NCBI GenBank assembly: GCA_000434635.1
Contig: HF988090.1
Coordinates: forward strand, 4,350-35,654
Reading direction: 5' to 3'
Source: Firmicutes bacterium CAG:110
GTDB taxonomy: Bacteria; Bacillota; Clostridia; Oscillospirales; Oscillospiraceae
DNA: 31,305 nucleotides
Below, one piece after another: positions 16,331 to 23,670 of this stretch (its first letter is position 1; the number at the start of each line of letters is the position of its first letter). A program made the position numbers and the translations under genes. Below the pieces are notes generated by a model that was not told the DNA's origin, did not search any database, and saw nothing but the letters and a program-made list of their open reading frames with translations.

Positions 16331-16717
16331 TTAGCCTAATACGTACTCAGAAATCATGCGGCCGATTTTTCCGATATCCACGCCGCCCTTGAACTCAAAC
16401 TTTGCGGTAAAGGTATTGGAGAACATGATAAACAGCTCGGAATCCGGAATCAGCTCCGCAAAGCCGGGGGTCTGGATGGAAAAATACTGAATTTTGGAAT
16501 AGGGCATGGTGCTGAAGGATTTCCGCTTTCCGGTAATTCCCTGCACGTCCACCGCAATGATGCGCTTGTTTGTGAAAATCAGCTGGTCGCGGACGGTCTG
16601 AAATGCCATGACCACTTCCTCGCCGCCGATGAGAAGTCCGTTTACCTCGCCTTTGACGGCGTCAACGCTGATGGGTTTCAGATTCCATACGGAATCCTGA
16701 TTGAAATTAACTGCCAT
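16331..16717 (-). CDS. Bacterial PH-domain protein of unknown role, 128 aa
   Basis: The start is ATG 16717 with AGGAG about 11 bases upstream; a longer frame reaching into guaA is unlikely. The 128-residue product has no signal or membrane segment. Its core, GLLIGGEEVVMAFQTVRDQL then IFTNKRIIAVDVQGITGKR, and the C-terminal strand-helix (FKGGVDIGKIGRMISEY) match the bacterial PH (bPH) fold, typical of small cytosolic Firmicute proteins related to the YvbH N-terminal region. The biochemical role of this family is not established. It lies between guaA (32-base gap) and glmS (31-base gap) in the same orientation and is the only non-metabolic gene in the run. Function cannot be inferred beyond co-expression. 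Confidence 0.85.
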   Translation of the reverse strand: MAVNFNQDSVWNLKPISVDAVKGEVNGLLIGGEEVVMAFQTVRDQLIFTNKRIIAVDVQGITGKRKSFSTMPYSKIQYFSIQTPGFAELIPDSELFIMFSNTFTAKFEFKGGVDIGKIGRMISEYVLG

Positions 16718-16749
16718 AGTCGTTTTCTCCTTCCTGAATTGGGGAGGGG

Positions 16750-18300
16750 TTACTCCCATTCCACCGTCGCCGGGGGCTTGCTTGTGATGTCGTAGACAAT
16801 GCGGTTGATGTGGGGCACCTCGTTGACGATCCGCACGGAAGCGCGATCCAGCACCTCGTAGGGGATACGCGTCCACTCCGCCGTCATGAAATCGCTGGTC
16901 GTGACGCTGCGAAGGGCAAGAACGTTTTCATAGGTGCGGCCGTCGCCCATGACACCGACGCTTCTGGCATTGGTAAGGACTGCGAAATACTGGCTGCAAA
17001 TGTCTCCAAGGTCGGCCTTGGAGATCTCCTCCCGGAAGATGAAGTCCGCCTCCCGGAGAATGTCCAGCTTTTCCTTGGTCACGTCGCCCAGGATTCGAAT
17101 GGCAAGGCCGGGCCCCGGGAAGGGCTGGCGGTGGACAAGATAATCAGGAAGCCCCAATTCTTTGCCCAGCAGCCGAATTTCGTCCTTGAAAAGATGATCC
17201 AGCGGCTCCAGAACGGCCTTGAACTGCTCAATGACCTCTCTGGGCAGGAGCTTGTTGTGGTGGCTCTTGATGACGTCGGCATCCCCCGCGCCGGACTCGA
17301 TGACATCGGGATAGATGGTGCCCTGAGCGAAAAAGTCCTCTTTGGTGATGCCGAATTTCACGGCTTCATCCAGAAATACATACCCGAACTCCGCGCCAAT
17401 GATCTGGCGCTTGCGCTGGGGGTCTTCCACGCCCTTGAGCTTGTCCAGGAAGCGCTTCTCCGCGTCCACCCGGACAAAGTGGATGTTCCACTTGGCAAAG
17501 GCGGCTTCTACCTCGTCGCCCTCATTTTTGCGCATACAGCCGTGATCGACAAAGACGGCGGTCAGACGATCCCCTACCGCTTCGGCCAGCAGCGCCGCCA
17601 GAACGGAGGAATCCACGCCGCCGGACAGCGCCAGCAGCACGCGGCCCTTGGGGCCGATGGTGTCCCGGAGCTGTGCCACGGTATTTTTGCAGAAGTCCCC
17701 CATCGTCCAAGTGCCCTTGGCACCGCAGATTTCGTAAAGGAAGTTGCGCAGCATCTGGCTGCCGAACTGGGTGTGATTCACCTCCGGGTGGAACTGAACA
17801 CCGTAGAAGCCCCGGCTCTCGTCGGCAATGGCGGCATTGGGGCAGGCGTCGGTGTGGGCGACCAGCGCAAAGCCCTCCGGAACCTTCGCCATGTAATCGC
17901 CGTGGCTCATCCACGAAATGGCCTGCTCGGGGATGCCCTTGAACAGCTTGCAGCCGGTATCGTAATAGGTGACGGTCTTGCCGTACTCCCGGGCGGTGTC
18001 CTCCTGCGCGGCCGTGACCTGACCGCCCAGGGTGTGGGCCATCAGCTGACAGCCGTAGCAAATGCCCAGGATGGGAACGCCCAGCCGGAACACTTCCGGG
18101 TCAACGTGGGGAGATTCCTCCAGATACACGCTGTTGGGGCCGCCGGTGAAAATAATGCCCATGGGCGCAAAGGCGCGGATCTCGTCCAGGGTTGTGGTGT
18201 AGGGCTTGATCTCGCAGTAGACGTTCTGCTCCCGCACCCGCCGGGCGATCAGCTGATTGTACTGTCCGCCAAAGTCCAGAATCAGGATTTTTTCTTGCAT
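16750..18300 (-). CDS. guaA: GMP synthase (glutamine-hydrolysing)
   Basis: 516 residues, normal length. It aminates XMP to GMP. The N-terminal class I glutaminase has Cys81 in GICYGCQ and His171/Glu173 in QFHPEV. The ATP pyrophosphatase domain has the PP-loop SGGVDSS at residues 226-232 and VDHGCMRKNE after it. The C-terminal dimerisation domain ends in VNEVPHINRIVYDITSKPPATVEWE-like sequence, the conserved GuaA terminus. Start ATG 18300 follows GGAAGGAG. It is 29 bases after purB and 32 before the PH-domain gene. guaB (IMP dehydrogenase) is not in the window. Confidence 0.98.
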   Translation of the reverse strand: MQEKILILDFGGQYNQLIARRVREQNVYCEIKPYTTTLDEIRAFAPMGIIFTGGPNSVYLEESPHVDPEVFRLGVPILGICYGCQLMAHTLGGQVTAAQEDTAREYGKTVTYYDTGCKLFKGIPEQAISWMSHGDYMAKVPEGFALVAHTDACPNAAIADESRGFYGVQFHPEVNHTQFGSQMLRNFLYEICGAKGTWTMGDFCKNTVAQLRDTIGPKGRVLLALSGGVDSSVLAALLAEAVGDRLTAVFVDHGCMRKNEGDEVEAAFAKWNIHFVRVDAEKRFLDKLKGVEDPQRKRQIIGAEFGYVFLDEAVKFGITKEDFFAQGTIYPDVIESGAGDADVIKSHHNKLLPREVIEQFKAVLEPLDHLFKDEIRLLGKELGLPDYLVHRQPFPGPGLAIRILGDVTKEKLDILREADFIFREEISKADLGDICSQYFAVLTNARSVGVMGDGRTYENVLALRSVTTSDFMTAEWTRIPYEVLDRASVRIVNEVPHINRIVYDITSKPPATVEWE

Positions 18301-18329
18301 ACAGTGCTCTCTCCTTCCCTGCCCGCCGG

Positions 18330-19745
18330 TTAAATATTGATCTCCGCCTGTTCGCGGTCAATACCGGCGATCAGAGGGGCTACCTTTTTCACATAGCTCT
18401 CCACTTGCTCCGCACACCGGCCGGTGTACAGCATGGGGTCGAGAACGGCCTCCATCTCCTGCTTCGTCATGCCGAACTCCGGATGGTCGGCCAGATCGGC
18501 CAGAAGATCCCAGCTCTCGCCGTTTTTCATCTTGGCCGTGGCGTCCATGGAGCAGGTGCGGATGATCTCATGCAGCTGCTGACGGTCGCCGCCGTTCTTG
18601 ACGCCCTCCATCATCAGATTTTCCGTGGCAATGAAGGGCAGATACTCCCGCACGGTCTTCTCTACGATCTTTTCGTTCACGTGCAGGCCGTCGGTGACGT
18701 TCTGTGCCAGCCTGAGAATGGCGTCGGCGCAGAGGAAGCCCTCGGGCATGGAGATACGCCGGTTGGCGGAATCGTCCAGCGTGCGTTCCAGCCACTGGGT
18801 GGAAGCGGTCATGGGGGCGTTCAGCGCGTCCGCCATCAGGTAGCGGGACAGGGAGCAGATGCGCTCGGAGCGCATGGGGTTGCGCTTATAGGCCATGGCG
18901 GAGGAACCGATCTGGTTCTTTTCAAAGGGTTCTTCCACCTGACGGTCGTGCTGCAAAAGTCGAATGTCGTTTGCCATGCGGTAGCAGCTCTGGGCGATGG
19001 AAGACAGGCAGTTCAGGATGCGGCTGTCCAGCTTTCTGGGGTAGGTCTGGCCGCAGACGTCGAAGCACTGACTAAAGCCGAAGTCCGCGCTGATGCGGCG
19101 GTTCATCTCGTCAATTTTTGCCGTATCCCCGTCAAACAGCTCCAGGAAGCTGGCTTCCGTGCCGGTGGTTCCCCGGCAGCCCAGAAATTTCATGGTTTCC
19201 ACGACAAAATCCAGCTCTACCAGATCGCTGACCAGATCCTGCATCCACAGCGTCGCCCGCTTGCCAACTGTGACCAGCTGGGCGGGCTGATAATGGGTGT
19301 AGCCCAGCGTGGGCGTGGCCTTGTACGTTTCCGCGAAACGGGAAAGGTTGGCGATGACCTTCAGCAGCTCTCCCCGGAGGTATTTCAGGCCGTCCCGGTA
19401 GAGAACGATGTCGGCGTTATCGGTGATATAGCAGCTGGTGGCGCCCAGGTGGATGATACCGGCGGCGGAGGGCGCGGCCTTACCGTAGGTATACACGTGA
19501 GCCATTACATCGTGGCGAACTTCCTTTTCCCGGGCAGCGGCACAGGCAAAGTCGATGTCCGTGATGTGGGCTTCCAGCTCCTCGATCTGTTTCTCGGTGA
19601 TAGGCAGCCCCAGAGAATGCTCGGCCTTGGCAAGAGAAATCCAGAGCTTCCGCCAGGTCTCAATCCGCTTCTGCTGGGAAAACAGGTGCAGCATATAGTC
19701 GGAAGCATACCGGGAGCTTAAGGGGGATTCGTATTGATCCGTCAT
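18330..19745 (-). CDS. purB: Adenylosuccinate lyase
   Basis: 471 residues. It acts twice in purine synthesis: on SAICAR to give AICAR and on adenylosuccinate to give AMP. The fumarase/aspartase superfamily signature GSSAMAYKRNPMRSE is present, with TGTEASFLELFDGD and the catalytic-site region HLGATSCYITDNAD earlier. Length and the N-terminus (SPLSSRYAS) match the longer PurB subgroup that includes animal enzymes rather than the ~430-residue Bacillus form. Start ATG 19745 follows a G-rich ribosome site. It lies 15 bases after purA, so the two AMP-branch genes are adjacent. Confidence 0.97.
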   Translation of the reverse strand: MTDQYESPLSSRYASDYMLHLFSQQKRIETWRKLWISLAKAEHSLGLPITEKQIEELEAHITDIDFACAAAREKEVRHDVMAHVYTYGKAAPSAAGIIHLGATSCYITDNADIVLYRDGLKYLRGELLKVIANLSRFAETYKATPTLGYTHYQPAQLVTVGKRATLWMQDLVSDLVELDFVVETMKFLGCRGTTGTEASFLELFDGDTAKIDEMNRRISADFGFSQCFDVCGQTYPRKLDSRILNCLSSIAQSCYRMANDIRLLQHDRQVEEPFEKNQIGSSAMAYKRNPMRSERICSLSRYLMADALNAPMTASTQWLERTLDDSANRRISMPEGFLCADAILRLAQNVTDGLHVNEKIVEKTVREYLPFIATENLMMEGVKNGGDRQQLHEIIRTCSMDATAKMKNGESWDLLADLADHPEFGMTKQEMEAVLDPMLYTGRCAEQVESYVKKVAPLIAGIDREQAEINI

Positions 19746-19760
19746 AGTCTGCCCCCCTGC

Positions 19761-21035
19761 TCAGCGAATGATGATGCTATCCCGCTCCGGGCCTACGGAA
19801 ACGTAGCCGATGCGGCAGCCGATCTTTTCTTCCACGTACTGCACGTAGTTCCGCGCCGCTTCCGGGAGATCTTCCCACTTGCGCACGCCGGAAATGTCGC
19901 ACTTCCAGCCCTCCATGTATTCCATCACGGGCTTGGCGCTGCTTTGCAGCGTGGGGAACGGGAATTCGTCGATCACTTCCCCGTTCAGCTCGTAATGGGC
20001 GCAGACGGGGATTTTGTCCAGATAGCTCAGCACGTCCAGCTTGGTCAGGGCGATGTTGGTCGCGGCCTGCACCTGAACGCCGTAGCGGGTGGCAACAAGG
20101 TCGATGGGGCCGACCCGGCGGGGACGGCCGGTCTTCGCGCCGTACTCGAAGCCCGCCTTCCGGAGGGCGTCCGCTTCGGCACCGAACATCTCACAGACGA
20201 AGGGGCCTTCGCCCACGCAGGTGGAGTAGGCTTTCACAACGCCGATGACCTCGTCGATCTTGGCGGTGGGCAGACCGGAACCCACGGGGGCGTAAGCGGC
20301 GATGGCGTTGGAGGAGGTGGTGTAGGGGTAAATGCCGTAGTCCAGATCCCGCAGAGCACCCAGCTGGGCTTCAAACAGGATATTCTTCCCCTCCGCCTGC
20401 GCCTTGCGCAGGTATACGCCGGTGTCGCAGATGAAGGGCTTGATCTTCTCGCAGTAATTGTCCATCCACGCTTTCAGCTCGTCCATGGTGACAGGCTCAG
20501 CGCCGTAAACGCCGGTAAGCGTCAGATTCTTCCACTCCAGCAAATCCTGCAAATGCTCATAAAGATGCTCGGAATGCAGGAGTTCTCCCGCCATAATGGT
20601 CTTTTTCTGGTATTTATCAGAGTAAAAAGGCGCAATGCCCTGCTTGGTGGAGCCGTACTTTTTATCCTTCAGCCGGGCTTCCTCCAGACCGTCCTGAAGA
20701 CGGTGCCAGGGCAGCAGCAGAGACGCCCGGTCGCTGATTTTCAGATTGTCCGGGGTGATGGGCACGCCCTTTTGGGCAACATCCTGCATTTCCTGCCACA
20801 GGTTTTCCGGGTCAACGGCGACGCCGTTCCCGAGGATATTCACGACACCCTCCCGGAAAATGCCGGAGGGCAGCAGGTGCAGGGCAAATTTGCCGTGCTC
20901 ATTGATAACGGTATGGCCGGCATTGCCGCCGCCCTGATAGCGGATAACGATGTCATAGTTTTCGGTCAGCAGATCGACCATGCGTCCCTTGCCCTCGTCA
21001 CCCCAGTTGATGCCGACGATTACAGTATTAGCCAT
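19761..21035 (-). CDS. purA: Adenylosuccinate synthase
   Basis: 424 residues, normal length. It joins IMP and aspartate using GTP. The P-loop INWGDEGKGRMVDLL and the substrate loop YQGGGNAGHT are intact; the central QLGALRDLDYGIYPYTTSSN and the C-terminal TGRPRRVGPIDLVATR are characteristic. The start is ATG 21035, with GGAGG at 21044-21048 on the minus strand; an in-frame start 45 bases upstream lacks a ribosome site. It is 86 bases downstream of purC, with a 12-bp stem hairpin in the gap. Confidence 0.97.
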   Translation of the reverse strand: MANTVIVGINWGDEGKGRMVDLLTENYDIVIRYQGGGNAGHTVINEHGKFALHLLPSGIFREGVVNILGNGVAVDPENLWQEMQDVAQKGVPITPDNLKISDRASLLLPWHRLQDGLEEARLKDKKYGSTKQGIAPFYSDKYQKKTIMAGELLHSEHLYEHLQDLLEWKNLTLTGVYGAEPVTMDELKAWMDNYCEKIKPFICDTGVYLRKAQAEGKNILFEAQLGALRDLDYGIYPYTTSSNAIAAYAPVGSGLPTAKIDEVIGVVKAYSTCVGEGPFVCEMFGAEADALRKAGFEYGAKTGRPRRVGPIDLVATRYGVQVQAATNIALTKLDVLSYLDKIPVCAHYELNGEVIDEFPFPTLQSSAKPVMEYMEGWKCDISGVRKWEDLPEAARNYVQYVEEKIGCRIGYVSVGPERDSIIIR

Positions 21036-21084
21036 TTGGATTTCCTCCGATTCTAAAGTTGTAAGGATCGATGACAGCACGTTT

Positions 21085-21112
21085 ACAGGGCGGAGGGGTT
21101 CCTCCGTCCTGT
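21085..21112. other. Hairpin between purC and purA
   Basis: Arms 21085-21096 and 21101-21112 form a 12-bp stem (one G-T pair) with a GGTT loop. No T-run follows on the minus strand, so it is more likely an mRNA processing or stability element than a terminator. Confidence 0.6.
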
Positions 21113-21121
21113 AGAATACGG

Positions 21122-21838
21122 TTATTTCAGATGTTCTTCCAGACGCTTCATGATCTCGGCGTAGGCTTCTTCCACGCCGCCCATGTCGCGGCGGAAACGA
21201 TCCTTGTCCAGCTTCTCATGGGTCTTGCTGTCCCACAGACGGCTGGTGTCGGGGCTGATCTCGTCAGCCAGAACGATGGTGCCGTCAGACAGGCGGCCGA
21301 ATTCCAGCTTAAAATCCACCAGAGTCACGCCGCAGGTCAGCCAGAAGGCTTTCAGCGCGTCGTTGATCCGGAAGGAGTAGTCTTCAATGGTCTTGATCTC
21401 TTCGGGGGTCGCCAGCTTCAGAGCGAGGGCGTGATAGGTGTTGAGCAGCGGGTCGCCCAGCTCGTCGTTCTTATAGGAGAATTCAATGGTGGGCTGCTCG
21501 AACACAACACCTTCCTCCACGCCGTAGTGCTTGGAGAAGGAACCGGCAGCGATGTTGCGGACGATGACTTCCAGCGGAACGATGGAGACCTTCTTCACCA
21601 GCGTTTCCCGCTCGGACAGCTCCTTGACAAAGTGGGTGGGAATGCCCTGCTTTTCAAGATAAGCCATCAGGCGGTTGCTCATCTGGTTGTTGATGACGCC
21701 CTTGCCTGCGATGGTGCCCTTTTTCAGCCCGTTGAAGGCGGTGGCGTCGTCCTTGTAATCCACGATCAGGAGTTCGGGATCGTCGGTGGCGAAAACCTTT
21801 TTGGCCTTGCCCTCATACAGCTGCTGCAATTTTTCCAT
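21122..21838 (-). CDS. purC: SAICAR synthase (phosphoribosylaminoimidazole-succinocarboxamide synthase)
   Basis: 238 residues, normal length for bacterial PurC. It ligates aspartate to CAIR with ATP. Visible signatures are LYEGKAKKVFATDD near the N-terminus, DYKDDATAFNG, the substrate region VPLEVIVRNIAAGSFSK and VDFKLEFGR, then LADEISPDTSRLWD. Start ATG 21838 follows GGAGGTAACC. It is the first purine gene of the run and has its own leader: a promoter-like pair with a palindrome in its spacer lies at 21921-21949, so the pur-gua-glm-pyr-car part may be separately initiated. Confidence 0.98.
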   Translation of the reverse strand: MEKLQQLYEGKAKKVFATDDPELLIVDYKDDATAFNGLKKGTIAGKGVINNQMSNRLMAYLEKQGIPTHFVKELSERETLVKKVSIVPLEVIVRNIAAGSFSKHYGVEEGVVFEQPTIEFSYKNDELGDPLLNTYHALALKLATPEEIKTIEDYSFRINDALKAFWLTCGVTLVDFKLEFGRLSDGTIVLADEISPDTSRLWDSKTHEKLDKDRFRRDMGGVEEAYAEIMKRLEEHLK

Positions 21839-21920
21839 TTGTGGTTACCTCCATATGTGTATTCATTGTCGGTTTCAGGAAACGGCGGCAGCCCACTGCG
21901 GCCCCCATCTCACACTCTTT

Positions 21921-21949
21921 AGAATACCACAATATGTGGCGGAACGCAA
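21921..21949 (-). promoter_or_regulatory. Candidate purC promoter with an internal palindrome
   Basis: On the minus strand TTGCGT (21944-21949) is 17 bases from TATTCT (21921-21926). A 13-base palindrome, CCACA-3-TGTGG at 21927-21939, fills most of the spacer and is a candidate operator. The predicted start leaves a leader of about 75 bases before purC, containing one 8-bp GC hairpin with one mismatch. I find no purine or PRPP riboswitch consensus that I could defend. Confidence 0.5.
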
Positions 21950-22029
21950 TCATCATTTCCACGATATGTGCCGCTTTTGCGGGGCGAAAATTGGAACTTT
22001 TGTCTGCCCGTGCAGCCGCGGAAACCCGG

Positions 22030-23610
22030 TTATTTCCCGCTGTCGCCGTAGTTGGCGAGGACGCGGGCGGAGGGGTCGTTCACATTGCAGCCCTCCCAGG
22101 ATTTGTTGGGCATCCAGAAGTCCACGATCATCTGGCTCTGTCCGGGATAGTATTTCTCGAAAATCTCCCGGTAAAGCAGGGACTCTTTGGTAAACGGCTG
22201 GGCATGGGTATACTTTGCCCGTTTTTCCTCAAATTCTTCCTGCGTATAGACGGTTTCGGCATATTCCTTGAGATAGTCCACCATGGAGTGACCCACGGCG
22301 TCGGAGAAAGCCGCCTTTTCCCGCCAGAGGATGTCATGAGGCAGGTAATCGCCCTTTTCAAAGGCGTGACGCAGCAGATACTTGCCCTTTCCGTATTTGT
22401 TCAGCTTCATCTCCGGGTCAATGGCCATGACGTATTTGACAAAGTCCAGATCACCGAAGGGCACCCGCGCCTCCAGCGAATTGACACTGATGCACCGGTC
22501 TGCCCGGAGCACGTCGTACATGTGCAGCTCCCGGATGCGCTTCTGGGCTTCCTCCTGGAACGCCTTGGCGGATGGGGCAAAGTCGGTATACTTGTAGCCG
22601 AACAGCTCGTCGGAGATCTCGCCGGTGAGCAGAACCCGGATGTCAGTCATCTCATGGATGGCCTTGCACACCAGATACATGCCGATGCTGGCACGGATGG
22701 TGGTGATGTCGAAGGTTCCCAGCAGCTCCACCACCGGTTCCAGCGCGGCGAGAACGTCCTCCTTGGAGATGATGACCTCGGTATGGTCGCTGTGGATGTA
22801 ATCCGCGACCTGTTTCGCGTATTTCAGGTCAATGGCGTCCTCGCTCATACCGATGGCAAAGGTGCGGATGGGCTTTTCGCTTTCCCGGGCGGCAATGGCG
22901 CACACCAGAGAAGAATCCAGTCCGCCGCTGAGCAGGAAGCCGACCTTGGCGTCGGCCACCAGACGCTTTTTCACACCGGCCACCAGCTTGTCGTGGATGT
23001 TGGCGCAGACCGTTTCCAGATCATCGGGAAGCACATGATCCACCGCCGCTATGTCGCAGTAGCAGACGAATTTCCCGTCGCAGTAATAATGTCCCGGAGG
23101 AAACGGCAGGATTTTGTCGGTCAGCCCCACCAGATTTTTCGGTTCGCTGGCAAACAGGATCGTGCCGTTTCCGTCGTAGCCGTAATACAGCGGGCGAATG
23201 CCGATGGGGTCACGGGCGGCGATAAACTTTTTCTGCTTTCCGTCATAGAGAATGCAGGCAAACTCCGCATCCAGCTTGGCAAACATGCCGACGCCGTACT
23301 TTTCGTACATAGGCAGCAGCACCTCGCAGTCGGACTCGCTGGTAAAGGTGTAGTCCCTGGAAAGCGCCTGTTTGAGCTTTTCAAAGCCGTAAATCTCGCC
23401 GTTGCAGACCACCCAGCTGCCGTTCAGGCCGAAGGGCTGCATTCCTTCCGGGTGAAGCCCCATGATGGACAGTCTGTGAAAGCCAAGCATCCCCTCCCCC
23501 ACGTCGATGACGCGGGAATCGTCAGGGCCTCGGGAAACCGTTCTGGCGAAGCCTGCCTGAAACGCGGTCAGATCGGCGGGCCTGCCGCAATACCCAATGA
23601 TGGAACACAT
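22030..23610 (-). CDS. asnB: Asparagine synthase (glutamine-hydrolysing)
   Basis: 526 residues, slightly shorter than the ~554 of enterobacterial AsnB. It makes asparagine from aspartate, ATP and glutamine. The class II glutaminase has Cys2 (MCSIIGYCG) with SRGPDDSR and VCNGEIYG. The synthetase domain has the PP-loop LLSGGLDSSL and downstream VLLTGEISDELFGYKY and SLEARVPFGDLDFV. The start follows AGGAGG. The C-terminus is intact (FWMPNKSWEGCNVNDPSARV). It lies between the Amt fusion (60-base gap with a hairpin) and purC (191-base gap with a promoter), making it the sixth glutamine amidotransferase in the window. Confidence 0.97.
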   Translation of the reverse strand: MCSIIGYCGRPADLTAFQAGFARTVSRGPDDSRVIDVGEGMLGFHRLSIMGLHPEGMQPFGLNGSWVVCNGEIYGFEKLKQALSRDYTFTSESDCEVLLPMYEKYGVGMFAKLDAEFACILYDGKQKKFIAARDPIGIRPLYYGYDGNGTILFASEPKNLVGLTDKILPFPPGHYYCDGKFVCYCDIAAVDHVLPDDLETVCANIHDKLVAGVKKRLVADAKVGFLLSGGLDSSLVCAIAARESEKPIRTFAIGMSEDAIDLKYAKQVADYIHSDHTEVIISKEDVLAALEPVVELLGTFDITTIRASIGMYLVCKAIHEMTDIRVLLTGEISDELFGYKYTDFAPSAKAFQEEAQKRIRELHMYDVLRADRCISVNSLEARVPFGDLDFVKYVMAIDPEMKLNKYGKGKYLLRHAFEKGDYLPHDILWREKAAFSDAVGHSMVDYLKEYAETVYTQEEFEEKRAKYTHAQPFTKESLLYREIFEKYYPGQSQMIVDFWMPNKSWEGCNVNDPSARVLANYGDSGK

Positions 23611-23628
23611 AGGAATTCCTCCTCAAAT

Positions 23629-23664
23629 AGCCCGCGGGAGAGCCTTGCGGCTCTCCCATGGGCT
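23629..23664. other. Long hairpin between amt and asnB
   Basis: A 9-bp stem (23636-23644 with 23649-23657) is extended across a 2x2 internal loop by a 5-bp stem (23629-23633 with 23660-23664). A T-run follows only on the plus strand (23668-23672), where no gene is read, so for the minus-strand genes it is not a terminator. It may block exonuclease decay or set unequal amt and asnB expression. Confidence 0.65.
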
Positions 23665-23670
23665 CTCTTT

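Noticed and set aside
16810..18333. Plus-strand frame of about 500 codons opposite guaA
   Set aside because: Shadow of an intact, conserved guaA.
21839..22029. Purine, PRPP or guanidine-type riboswitch before purC
   Set aside because: Only a short GC hairpin is seen in the predicted leader; no conserved riboswitch core could be identified by eye.
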